NCBI RefSeq assembly: GCF_018070025.1 | Contig: NZ_JAGPYQ010000001.1 | Coordinates: 5,270,001 to 5,334,000 of the forward strand | DNA length: 64,000 nucleotides | Reading direction: 5' to 3' | Origin: Streptomyces liliiviolaceus | Lineage (GTDB): Bacteria > Actinomycetota > Actinomycetes > Streptomycetales > Streptomycetaceae | Shown: positions 19,510 through 28,400 of the stretch, one piece after another | Numbering within the stretch: the first letter of the stretch is position 1 | Layout: every line of letters begins with the position of its first letter | Notes under the pieces: generated by a model | Databases searched by the model: none | The model's input: the letters and a program-made list of their open reading frames with translations, nothing else | What the model was told of the DNA's origin: nothing | Made by a program: the position numbers and the translations under genes

Positions 19510-19902
19510 ATGGCCGACAGTGATCTGCTTGCTTTCTACCTGCGCTATATCGAGGCACTCAACGCCCACGAGTTCGACGGTATGGACGAATTCATCAACG
19601 ACCGCACCACTCTGAACGGGGAGCCGGCCAGCCGGGACGACCTTCTTGCCGTTCAGAAGCATGACGTGGACGCCGTTCCTGACCTTCACTGGGAACTCAA
19701 GGAACTGCTCTTCGACGGTGACCGGCTGGCCGCCCGTCTGGTCAACACCGGCACTCCGGTGAAGGAATGGCTGGGCGTCGCTCCCACCGGCGCTTCTTTC
19801 GAGATCGTCGAATACGCCATTTACCAGGTGCGCGACGGGCGGTTCGTGCATATGACCGCCCTCCACGACGCCGGCGAACTTCTCCGGCAGCTGACCGAAT
19901 GA
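19510..19902 (+). CDS. SnoaL-like ester cyclase/hydrolase-fold protein, 130 aa
   Basis: Small single-domain protein of the SnoaL/NTF2-like fold: [20 protein letters not shown] at the start, [16 protein letters not shown], then [20 protein letters not shown] and the last strand [19 protein letters not shown]. Members catalyse cyclisations, isomerisations or simple ligand binding. Start ATG 19510, preceded by AAAAGGTC. It is followed 94 bp later by an SDR gene on the same strand, and both lie downstream of the TetR operator. A detoxification or small-molecule modification role is likely but not specific. Confidence 0.82.
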   Translation: MADSDLLAFYLRYIEALNAHEFDGMDEFINDRTTLNGEPASRDDLLAVQKHDVDAVPDLHWELKELLFDGDRLAARLVNTGTPVKEWLGVAPTGASFEIVEYAIYQVRDGRFVHMTALHDAGELLRQLTE

Positions 19903-19996
19903 CCAGCTGACCCACCGGATCAGATCCGGCTGAACGCAGAACATTTCCCACTTCACCAACGCCCCACCAGGGCCGTCTGAATCACGAGGACACGCA

Positions 19997-20683
19997 ATGA
20001 CCGTCACACTGATCACCGGGGCCAACAAGGGCATCGGTTTCGAAACTGCCAGACAGCTTCTGGCGTTGGGCCACGTCGTCTACATCGGTGCGCGTGACGT
20101 CGAGCGGGGCCAGAAGGCCGCCGCTGAAATCGGTGCACGGTTCGTACAGCTCGACGTGACCGACGACGCGTCGGTGAGCCGCGCGCTGGCGACGATCGAC
20201 TCGGCCGAGGGCCGCCTCGACGTCCTGGTGAACAACGCCGGCGTTCTCGGGGACGGGGCCGTCGACGGGCCCACGGCCCTGCGGGCCTTCGACACCAACG
20301 CGGTCGGGATCGTACGTGTCACGGAGGCCGCGCTCCCCCTCCTGCGCAATTCCTCGAACGCGACCGTGGTCAACGTTTCGAGCAGCGCGGGATCGTTCTG
20401 GGCGGTGACCAATCCGGACCGGCCGGAATTCGGCCTGCCCCTGGCGCTCTATTCCGCCTCGAAGGCCGCGGCCACGATGCTCACGGTCCAGTACGCCAAG
20501 TCCCAGCCGGGCATCAAGTTCAACGCGGTCGAACCGGGCACCACCGCGACCGACATGACGGCGGCGTTCGGAATCGGACGGACTCCGCAGGAGAGTGCCG
20601 GCGTCGTCGTACGTCTGGCGACTCTCGACGCAGACGGCCCGACAGGAACTTTCCAGGACGAGAACGGGGAACTGCCTTGGTAG
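19997..20683 (+). CDS. short-chain dehydrogenase/reductase, 228 aa
   Basis: Classical SDR. TGANKGIG is the NAD(P)-binding glycine motif, LDVLVNNAGVLG the NNAG motif, VNVSSSAGS supplies the catalytic Ser and YSASKAA the catalytic Tyr and Lys. Length is slightly short for the family but complete. Start ATG 19997 with GAGGAC upstream. With the SnoaL-like protein it forms a probable TetR-regulated pair, likely reducing a carbonyl compound that serves as the TetR ligand. Substrate unknown. Confidence 0.92.
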   Translation: MTVTLITGANKGIGFETARQLLALGHVVYIGARDVERGQKAAAEIGARFVQLDVTDDASVSRALATIDSAEGRLDVLVNNAGVLGDGAVDGPTALRAFDTNAVGIVRVTEAALPLLRNSSNATVVNVSSSAGSFWAVTNPDRPEFGLPLALYSASKAAATMLTVQYAKSQPGIKFNAVEPGTTATDMTAAFGIGRTPQESAGVVVRLATLDADGPTGTFQDENGELPW

Positions 20684-20851
20684 CAGCGCGGGTTGTGTAG
20701 GCACGTGGACGCGCGGGCGCGGCCGGATCGTACGCCCCGGGTCGGCGAGTCGGGTTCTGCCGATTCCCCGGAACCTCGGAAACATGCATCCCTTATTTGA
20801 AGGCGTAAGGGAGTTTTCGTGGGGCACTCGAATGTCCGGAGGTTGATAATC

Positions 20852-21022
20852 ATGGTTCCTGTACTTCTCGTCCTGCTTCTCGCGCTGATCCTTTTCGGCG
20901 CCGGTTTCGCTCTCAAGGCACTGTGGTGGATCGCCGTCATCGTCCTGGTGGTGTGGCTGCTGGGCTTCGTGATTCGGCCCGCAGGTCACGGTGGCCGCAA
21001 GGGCCGTTGGTACCGCTGGTAG
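20852..21022 (+). CDS. small hydrophobic membrane protein, 56 aa
   Basis: Two closely spaced hydrophobic helices (VPVLLVLLLALILFGAGF and WWIAVIVLVVWLLGFVI) followed by a basic tail GGRKGRWYRW. An excellent RBS, CGGAGGTTGATAATC, precedes the ATG at 20852; an in-frame start at 20819 lacks one. Proteins of this type are common in Streptomyces and unstudied. A perfect terminator follows at 21033-21076, so it forms its own transcription unit. Confidence 0.82.
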   Translation: MVPVLLVLLLALILFGAGFALKALWWIAVIVLVVWLLGFVIRPAGHGGRKGRWYRW

Positions 21023-21032
21023 AAAACATCCC

Positions 21033-21076
21033 TACCGAAGGGCCCCGCCGACCTTGGTCGGCGGGGCCCTTCGGTA
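21033..21076 (+). terminator. hairpin terminator, 19-bp perfect stem
   Basis: TACCGAAGGGCCCCGCCGA (21033-21051) pairs with 21058-21076, with a 6-nt loop and TTTC directly after. It ends the transcript of the small membrane protein gene. Confidence 0.9.
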
Positions 21077-21259
21077 TTTCCGTGTGATGCGCGTGCGCAG
21101 AGAATTCCACGGTGGACAAGTAAGGGTTTTTCCGCTGGGAAGCCGGCCACCGGCGCCACCCGTGCCGCACTTCTCTTGCAAGTGACGCACAACCCTTCCC
21201 ATACCTCGCGTGTCACACCAGGCAGGAGCAACAGACCGCAAAGATCACAAGGGGGAAAT

Positions 21260-21709
21260 ATGGGATTCCACCGTTCCGTCCTGTCTGTCGTGGCCTTCGC
21301 CACCCTGTCCGTGGGGACCACGGCCGCACTGGCCGCGCCCGCCTCCGCCGCACCCAACACCACGCCGCAGAAGGTCTGCGGGAGCGCCTACAAGACCGTG
21401 AACTCGGCTGCCGTCGGCTCGCTGGGCACCGTGTATCTGACGTACAACGCCTCGAACGGTGAGAACTGCGTCGCGACCATCCGCAAGAACCCGGGGACAG
21501 CCGTGGACATGTCCACCTGGATCTACGTCCCCGACACCGACGAGGGCGCCGAGGACTACGGGCGGTACACGTCGTACGCGGGACCGGCGTACGTGTACGG
21601 CAAGGGTCACTGTGTGGACTGGGGCGGCCACATCAACAACGTGTACGTGCAGGTGACCGGCTCCAACTGTGCCGCGCTCAAGGAGCACCGGGTCACCTCG
21701 ACCCGCTGA
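21260..21709 (+). CDS. secreted spore-associated protein (SapA-like), 149 aa
   Basis: Residues 1-30 are a signal peptide ending ASA|APNTTP. The mature part starts QKVCGSAYKTVNS, then VYLTYNASNGENCVATI, and closes with GHCVDWGGHINNVY and a Cys. This pattern matches the Streptomyces spore-associated protein family, small exported proteins with conserved cysteines found on or near spores. The ATG at 21260 follows GGGGGAAAT. Molecular role unknown. A possible terminator lies at 21769-21804. Confidence 0.8.
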   Translation: MGFHRSVLSVVAFATLSVGTTAALAAPASAAPNTTPQKVCGSAYKTVNSAAVGSLGTVYLTYNASNGENCVATIRKNPGTAVDMSTWIYVPDTDEGAEDYGRYTSYAGPAYVYGKGHCVDWGGHINNVYVQVTGSNCAALKEHRVTSTR

Positions 21710-21768
21710 CCCACCGCTCCTCCCGGCCACCGCGTGCGTGATCCCGCGGGAACCCGCACCGGCCCGGA

Positions 21769-21804
21769 CCGCCCTGGCGGACTCACCGAGTTCTGCCAGG
21801 GCGG
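21769..21804. terminator. probable hairpin terminator after secreted protein gene
   Basis: CCGCCCTGGC (21769-21778) pairs with GCCAGGGCGG (21795-21804) around a 16-nt loop. The 10-bp stem is GC-rich, but no T run follows. Confidence 0.55.
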
Positions 21805-21966
21805 GAGTGTGTACGGGCGAGCGGACGAGCCGGGGGCTTTGTGGCGCAAATGGTTCGCTCGTTCGAGGAGGACGAACGTTTCCGCGCTTTTGGGCACTGC
21901 CCGGTCAGGTCATGATCACCGCGGTTCTCGCGACGGTGAGAGTCATCGGCCTGCCCAGGAGTTGCC

Positions 21967-22764
21967 ATGATCCTCGTCATCGTCGTCGCCGCAGTGGCCC
22001 TGCTGGCAGGGCTCGCGGCGAACCGGTACCTACGCCCCCGCCTGATGAGCGACGACGACGCCGGCATGGCCGTCAAAGACCTCGTCGGACCGCTGCTGAC
22101 GCTGACCGTCCTGCTGCTGGCCTTCGTACTGGTCACCGCCTCCGGATCCCACGGCAAGGCCGAAGTCGCCGCGCGGGGCGAGGCACGCGCGCTGGACCAG
22201 CTCGCCGAGATCGCCGACTACACGCCTGCGGCGGAGCGGCAACGGGTCCAGGCGGACACCATCTGCTACGCACGGGCCGTACGCGCCTATGAATGGCCCG
22301 CCATGGCCGACGGCAAGGGGGCCGCGGAGCCCAGCGTGTGGTCGACCGACCTGCGCCGGTCCTTCCGTGATCTGGAGGGCAAGCCGGTCTTCGGCATGCT
22401 GATCGGCGCCGACAACAAGCGCTCCGACGAACGTGCGGAACGCCTCACCCAGGCCACCCCCAGCATCCCCAGCGCCATTTTCTGGTTCCTGCTCGCCACC
22501 CTCACGCTCACCATCGTCACCCTCGCCGTCTGCCTACCCCGCAGGAACAACCGCGGTCAGCTCGTCGTCCTCACCGTCATCACCGCGCTCCTGACGACGA
22601 CGCTGTGCATCATCCGCGACGTCGACCGGCCCTTCGGCGGCATCATCGACGTCGAACCCACCGCCATCGCGGAGATCGAACGACAGGCCACCCGCGACTT
22701 CCTCGCCAACCACGAGGCCGCCGATCTGCCCTGCGGGGACAAGGGCGATCGGCGCGCGGCCTGA
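21967..22764 (+). CDS. DUF4239-type membrane protein, 265 aa
   Basis: Two N-terminal helices (residues ~1-18 and ~44-60), a soluble middle of ~120 residues that includes ADYTPAAERQRVQADTICYA, and two more helices at ~155-210, ending in a cytoplasmic-looking tail. This layout and the ARALDQLAEIAD segment fit DUF4239 proteins, whose function is unknown. Start ATG 21967 with AGGAGTTGCC upstream. Convergent with the small membrane protein gene at 22795, only 30 bp apart. Confidence 0.78.
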   Translation: MILVIVVAAVALLAGLAANRYLRPRLMSDDDAGMAVKDLVGPLLTLTVLLLAFVLVTASGSHGKAEVAARGEARALDQLAEIADYTPAAERQRVQADTICYARAVRAYEWPAMADGKGAAEPSVWSTDLRRSFRDLEGKPVFGMLIGADNKRSDERAERLTQATPSIPSAIFWFLLATLTLTIVTLAVCLPRRNNRGQLVVLTVITALLTTTLCIIRDVDRPFGGIIDVEPTAIAEIERQATRDFLANHEAADLPCGDKGDRRAA

Positions 22765-22794
22765 CGCACCGCCAAGGGGCGCGACGGACGGCCG

Positions 22795-22965
22795 TCAGCG
22801 GATGGGACGGTGGCTGGAGCGCCGGGACCAGCGCACAGCCGTGAGGGCCAGGGCCGCCACGAGGACCACGATGCCGATCGCCAGCAGGTAGCCCAGTCCC
22901 TCCGCGGCCACCCCGATGATTCCGAGCACGACCGCGACGAGGACGAGGAACAGGAAGAGAGCCAT
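22795..22965 (-). CDS. small two-helix membrane protein, 56 aa
   Basis: MALFLFLVLVAVVLGIIGVA and GYLLAIGIVVLVAALALTAV are two transmembrane helices, followed by a basic end RWSRRSSHRPIR. ATG 22965 is the natural start because the hydrophobic region begins right there. It lies 41 nt downstream of the PRC-barrel gene on the same strand and is probably in one operon with it. Similar tiny proteins often accompany PRC-barrel stress genes in Streptomyces. Confidence 0.78.
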   Translation of the reverse strand: MALFLFLVLVAVVLGIIGVAAEGLGYLLAIGIVVLVAALALTAVRWSRRSSHRPIR

Positions 22966-23006
22966 GGCAGAACCTTCAGACTGAGTGCTTCGTACTGAGC
23001 AGGGAA

Positions 23007-23369
23007 TCAACGACGCGCGAGTTGCCTCTCTCCGTTCGCGCCCGTCTGGTAGGCCATGTCGTAGTGCTGGAAGATCGCTTCCTCTTCCTCGGCGGGGAGG
23101 ATGTCGTCCATGCCCACCGAGGGTGCTTTCTTCACCAAGGCCTTGGCGTAGGCGACCCTCACGTAGTCGGGTCCGAGGACCGCGTCGTCGAGCGGGACGA
23201 ACGCCAGCCGCTGCCGAGTGGGCAACCCGACACGGACCGTCGCCATGGCCGACTCGTCGGTGGCGGTGTTCACATAGATCGATTCGAGTACGCCGATCTT
23301 GTGCCCCTTGAGGTCGACGACATCGCGATTGCGCCACTCCCGCACATCAGCCGCATGGATCATGCTCAT
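23007..23369 (-). CDS. PRC-barrel domain protein, 120 aa
   Basis: MSMIHAADVREWRNRDVVDL, then KIGVLESIYVNTATDESAMA, is a PRC-barrel fold as found in RimM and photosynthetic reaction-centre H subunits; a flexible acidic tail with PAEEEEAIFQHYDMAY follows. In Streptomyces such proteins are stress-induced and their binding partner is unknown. Start ATG 23369, with GGAGG upstream at good spacing. Followed by the small membrane protein at 22965. Confidence 0.85.
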   Translation of the reverse strand: MSMIHAADVREWRNRDVVDLKGHKIGVLESIYVNTATDESAMATVRVGLPTRQRLAFVPLDDAVLGPDYVRVAYAKALVKKAPSVGMDDILPAEEEEAIFQHYDMAYQTGANGERQLARR

Positions 23370-23593
23370 ACTGCGCCTCCTGAGCCACTCATCTGCGACG
23401 AGTTCCCCCACTACCGCCCCTGACACCACAGCGACCCGACCGGGATACGAGCGCTTGAGCGGCGCTTGGACGGTCACGGAGTGCGCAGCACACCTGCACG
23501 GACAGCGACGCGGCCTGTACGGCTGCCGGGACGGCTGCCGGTGCTGGTGCTGGTCCACCACGACTGTCAGTGGCCCGCCGTACCCTCCCGTGG

Positions 23594-24118
23594 GTGACAG
23601 GACGACCTATCGAGGCGCGTGTTCTCGCGGCTGCCGTGCGCGATGCGCGGATGGCTTCGGACGGGGACGACGGTGTGTCGGAGTGGCTGGTCCGGCCCGG
23701 GGCGGCCTTCGGTGCTCCGCTCGCGGCCGAGGTGTGGGTGTTCGACCGCGCTCTGACCCGTGTGCTGCTGGTGCGGCACCGTTGGCGCGGATGGGTGCCG
23801 CCGGGCGGCAAGGTGGATCCCGGGGAGACGCCGCGGGAAGCCGCTCGTCGGGAGCTGTTCGAGGAGACCGGAGTACGGGCGGAACTGCAGGCCGTGCCCG
23901 CGGCAGCCACGGTGCGGTCGTATCACCCCGACTGGTCGGCCACCGCGGGCATCTCCTATGTGGCAGTAGTCGATCGGCTGACGCCGTTGACGCCCGAGGG
24001 AGGTCAGCCGGCCGTCTGGCACCGGCTCGACGAGCCATGGCAGGGATGGTTCGCCGATGATCGTCTGCGTATGCGGCAGTGTGCCGTCCGGCTGAGCGCC
24101 CGCCGACCGGGTCTCTGA
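23594..24118 (+). CDS. NUDIX hydrolase, 174 aa
   Basis: The Nudix box is complete: it begins PPGGKVDPGETPREAAR and continues RELFEETGV, giving the Glu residues that bind the divalent metal. Substrates of the family are nucleoside diphosphates linked to another moiety, so this enzyme probably cleans up damaged nucleotides or similar. The GTG at 23594 (VTGRPIEARV) is preferred to the ATG at 23570. The residues before the box have no added domain. Neighbours do not suggest a specific pathway. Confidence 0.9.
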   Translation: MTGRPIEARVLAAAVRDARMASDGDDGVSEWLVRPGAAFGAPLAAEVWVFDRALTRVLLVRHRWRGWVPPGGKVDPGETPREAARRELFEETGVRAELQAVPAAATVRSYHPDWSATAGISYVAVVDRLTPLTPEGGQPAVWHRLDEPWQGWFADDRLRMRQCAVRLSARRPGL

Positions 24119-24349
24119 CGAAGCGGCGGCTCGGAAGCGCGTACCCGCGGCTCGCCCCGCGGCCCCACCGCGCCCGACCGCCCCGCCACCCCATGACGCC
24201 GCACGCGTGAGCAGCACGCAATAGTCCACACACGGCACGTCATTGTCCACATCCGTCGCTCTAGTCTCACAGCGAGCCGACCGCGCGGCCCCGGCACAGC
24301 ACCCGCACTGGCACGTCACTTCTCCAAAACCCCACGGACGGAGATCCAC

Positions 24350-25321
24350 ATGCGCAGGACGAGCGCACGGTTCACCCTGACCGGAGCCGCGGCCGCGAGT
24401 GCCGTCGCACTGGCTGTCATCGGAGCCAATACGGCGAGCAGTTCCACCGCGACCCAGCTGGAGCCGGCGGTCGCCGCTGCCGCCGCGCCCATCGGCTTCG
24501 GAGCCGGCACCACCGGTGGCGCCGGCGGCAGCACGGTGACCGTCACCACCGCCTCCGCCTTCAAGACCGCTGTGCAGAGCAGCGCGACCCAGATCGTCCG
24601 CGTCAACGGCACCATCGCGCTGACGGAGATGACGAAGGTCGCGTCGAACAAGACCGTCGTCGGCGTCGGCACGGCGGGGAAGATCACCGGCAGCGGGCTG
24701 AACATCGCGAGCGTGAGCAACGTGATCATCCAGAACCTCACGTTCACCGGGTCCAACGACGACGCCATCAACGTCCAGTACTCGACGAAGGTCCACATCG
24801 ACCACAACGACATCTCCGGCGCGTACGACGGGGCCGTCGACATCAAGCGGTCCTCGACGAACATCTCGGTGTCCTGGAACCGCACGCACAACCAGGACAA
24901 GAACATGCTGCTCGGTCACTCGGACGACAACTCCAGTGAGGACACGGGCAAGCTGAAGGTGACGTACGACCACAACTGGTTCGACGGCACCAACCAGCGC
25001 AACCCGCGCGTCCGGTTCGGCAACCCGGTCCACGTGCTGAACAACTACTTCAGCAACGTCGGCTCCTACGGTGTGGCGTCCACCGAGAACGCGGGCGTCC
25101 TCGTCGAGGGCAACTACTTCGAGAACACCGACGACCCCTACCACCTCGGTGAGGGTTCCTCCGACGCGGGCTCGCTCGTGGCCAAGAACAACTACTTCGT
25201 GAACTCGGGCTCCGGCCAGACCGGTGGCTCCGTGGCGTCGATCCCGTACAGCTACACCGCGCAGTCCGCCTCCACCGTCAAGGCGACCGTGACCGCCGGC
25301 GCGGGTGTCGGCAAGATCTGA
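24350..25321 (+). CDS. secreted pectate lyase, polysaccharide lyase family 1, 323 aa
   Basis: A signal peptide of ~40 residues (RFTLTGAAAASAVALAVIG) is followed by a right-handed beta-helix. Family 1 marks: VHIDHNDISGAYDGAVDIKR, where Asp residues bind Ca2+, and QRNPRVRFGNPVHVLNNYF with the catalytic Arg region. It cleaves polygalacturonate by beta-elimination outside the cell, as part of plant-tissue degradation. The upstream 231-bp gap has two short repeats of the type TAGTCCACA and TTGTCCACA (near 24224 and 24244) that may be operators. The large hybrid regulator gene just downstream is a candidate controller. Confidence 0.92.
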   Translation: MRRTSARFTLTGAAAASAVALAVIGANTASSSTATQLEPAVAAAAAPIGFGAGTTGGAGGSTVTVTTASAFKTAVQSSATQIVRVNGTIALTEMTKVASNKTVVGVGTAGKITGSGLNIASVSNVIIQNLTFTGSNDDAINVQYSTKVHIDHNDISGAYDGAVDIKRSSTNISVSWNRTHNQDKNMLLGHSDDNSSEDTGKLKVTYDHNWFDGTNQRNPRVRFGNPVHVLNNYFSNVGSYGVASTENAGVLVEGNYFENTDDPYHLGEGSSDAGSLVAKNNYFVNSGSGQTGGSVASIPYSYTAQSASTVKATVTAGAGVGKI

Positions 25322-25369
25322 TCCGGCTTCCCGCACCGCACCAGAACCTCCGCACAGCACCACACGGCA

Positions 25370-25411
25370 CGGGGCAGGACCGGTGACCGACGCGTCACCG
25401 GTCTTGCCCCG
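25370..25411. terminator. hairpin terminator after pectate lyase
   Basis: CGGGGCAGGACCGGTGAC (25370-25387) pairs with 25394-25411 with one mismatch and a 6-nt loop. It lies between the pectate lyase stop and the next gene. Confidence 0.8.
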
Positions 25412-25489
25412 CGCTGCCGCCTCCCCTACGTTGCCCAGGACCCAGCGGGCCTACAGGGCTTCCGGCGGAGGCCTAGCAAGGGGGCGCCG

Positions 25490-28400
25490 ATGGACCCCGG
25501 TCCGCACACCGGGCCACACACCGGGCCGTACAGCGGGCAGTACGCCGTGGGTGGCCCTCCGCCCGGGGCGAACCGGCCCCTGACCGTCGGGCTGCTCACC
25601 GCCAACATCCATCTGGGGGTGGGGGCGACGCTCTGGTCCGGGGCCCGCGCCGCCGCCGAACGCAACGACGTCAATCTGATCTGCTTCCCCGGCGGGAACC
25701 TGCGGCACGGTGACGTGGCCCGCAGCGAGTTGTACGAACTCGTCGGCCCGGCCCGGCTCGACGGTGTCGTCTGCTGGAGTTCGACCCTGGGGCTGCCCTC
25801 GGCCGGACCCCGAGCCCGCCGTCTGCTGCGCCGCATCGCCCATCTGCCGCTGATCAGTCTCAATCAGCCGCTCAGCGACCAGACCGACGTGCTGTCGATC
25901 GATTCCCACGCGGGCATGCGCAAACTGGTCGGACATCTCGTCCAGCACGGCCGCAGACGGCCCGCCTGCATCCATGGCCCGCTCGCCAACCCGGTCTCCG
26001 AGGAGCGCTACCGCGCGTGCGTCGACGCGTTGCGCCACCACGGCATCCGCAACGAACACGTGGGCGCGGCCGTCGACTTCGCCGCGGCGGCCGGCGCCTC
26101 GGCGATGCAGGTGCTGCTGGAGGCCCGCGGCCTGACGCCAGGCGTCGACTTCGACGTGGTGCTCGCCTGCAGCGACGTCCTCGCCGCCGGGGCGCTGCGC
26201 CATCTCACCGAACGCGGCATCCGGGTACCGGAGGACGTGGCCGTGGTCGGCTTCAACGACTCCCCCGAAGCCCGCCTCGGCGACCCGCCGCTGACCTCCG
26301 TGGCTTTACCCTTCGAGGAGTTGGGCGCACTCGCCGTGGACACCCTCGTCGCCCGGCTGCGCGGCACGCGCCCGCCCGATCGCACCACCATCCCGGCCAC
26401 GCTGGTGCCGCGCCGCTCCTGCGGCTGCCCCTACCCGACGTCGTACCAGCCCCCGCTCGTCGCCCCGGCGCCGGCCGCCACGCGGCGGCCCGCGGGCTGG
26501 GACGCGGTGGACGGCGTCCTGCCGTCCGGCGGCGCCCGGCTGGCCGCGGCCTTCCGCGCCGAACTCGCCCGCGCCGACAGCGATCCGTACCCGCCGGTGG
26601 GCACCGGCGGCGGCAGCCGGGACACGGTGAACGGCGGTGCCCGGCCCGGGAGTTTCCTCTCTCTCGTCGAGCGGCTGCTGCACAGCAACGCGGGTACGCA
26701 GGCCGAGGTCGACCGCTGGCACCAGGCGCTGGAGAGCGCCCGCCGCGGTGTCGTCGACACACTGCCCGACCCGCTGCGCCGGGCCGGTGAGGTCCTGTTC
26801 GGGCAGGCCCGGCTCGTCGTCGCGGAACGGTCGCGCGCCCTCCTTGAGTACGAGCGCTGGTCGGGGACCCAACGCGCGCGCAGGCTGCGGGAGTTCGGGA
26901 CCGCGCTGACCACGGTCGTGGACCTGGAGGGGCTTTCGGACGTACTGGAGCGCCATCTGGGCCAGTCGGGCGTCCCGCACTGCCGAATCGTGCTGTACGA
27001 GCGCGACGCCGACGCCTCCGGTCCGGCGGCGCTGGGCATGGCGCGGCCCCTGCTCGCCCGTGCGGAGGCGGCCCGGGGCGCGGGCCGGGAATCCGGTCCC
27101 GCCGGGCCGCTCGGCAGTCCCGCGTTCTCCCCCGCCCTGCTGCTTCCCGACTCGCTGCTGCCCGGCGAGGACCGCTTCACGCTGGTCCTCGAACCGCTGC
27201 ACATCGGCGAGGAGCATCTGGGTGTGGCGGTGTTCGAGGCCACCTCGGCCCGGGCGGCGTACCACGACGGGGCCGACGGAGCCCTGTACCGGGAACTGGG
27301 CGATCAGATCAGTGCCGCGCTGAAGGGCATCGGGCTCTTCGACGAGGTGCGGCGGGCACGGGACGCCGCGGAGCAGGCGAGCAGGTTCCAGACGCGGCTG
27401 CTGACCCATGTCGGCGACGAACTGCGCACTCCGGTGGAGGCCATGCTGCACCGGTCCGGTGACCCCGCGGCGGCCCTCCTGGAGGTCCGGCGGGACGCCG
27501 CGCGCGTGCTGCACCTCATGGAGAACCTCCTGGACCTGGCCCGGTCGGAGGCCGGTGACCTCCTCCTGGACAGGCGGCTCATGGACCCGCTGCCCGTCCT
27601 CGCGCGGGCGTGCGCTGCGGCGGCCTCGGCGCTGCCCGCGGGCCCCGCGTGGCGGCTCGACCTGCCCGAGCGGCTGCCCTCGGTGTGGGTGGACGAGACG
27701 CGGTTCCAGCAGATCCTGCACAACGTGCTGATCTCGGCGGCTGCCCGCGCGAAGAACGCGCCGCCCCGGGTGGCGGCCGCCCTCGGCCCGGCGGGCGTAC
27801 GGATCACGGTCGACGTGCCGGACGCCCGTACGCCGATCGCGCGGCCCGGCCAGCTCCTGGACGTGGGGGTGACCACGGCCCGGCGGCTGGCCATGATGCA
27901 CGGCGGGGCGCTGACCGTCTCCGACACGACGGACCGGGCCCAGTACGTACTGGAGCTGGCCCTGCCCTCTCCCGACGGACAGGCGCATCTGGCCGCCGCC
28001 GGGGACGCCCCGCTGCTCGTCGTCACTCCCGGCGAACTCGGCGCGGACATCAGCGCGCACGCCGCCCGGCACGGTCTGGAGGTGTGCAGGCCCGACACCG
28101 CGCACGATCCCATGCCGTCGGTGGCGCGGCGTACGCCCGGAGCCGTCGTGTGGGACGCGCTGCCCGACCGGCCGCAGGAGTGGCGGGCGGTGCAGCGGCT
28201 GCACGACCATCCGGCGCTGCGGCACACGCCGTTCGTGCTGTTCGGGGCCGACGGCACCGATCTGCCGCAGTCCCTGCGCGCTCTGCGGCCCAACGGTTTC
28301 GCCGAGCCGGTGATCGTAGCGGGCGGCTCGCAGGAGTCCCGGGAGGCGTTGCGGCGGCTGGCCGAGTCGGCGCTGCCCGACCATCCGGCGCGGGTCTCCA

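Noticed and set aside
19328..19510. 60-codon frame with GGAGGGG just upstream, between the TetR operator and the SnoaL-like gene
   Set aside because: The RBS is attractive, but the product crosses the intergenic repeat and has no recognisable fold. Possibly a remnant leader; not listed as a gene.
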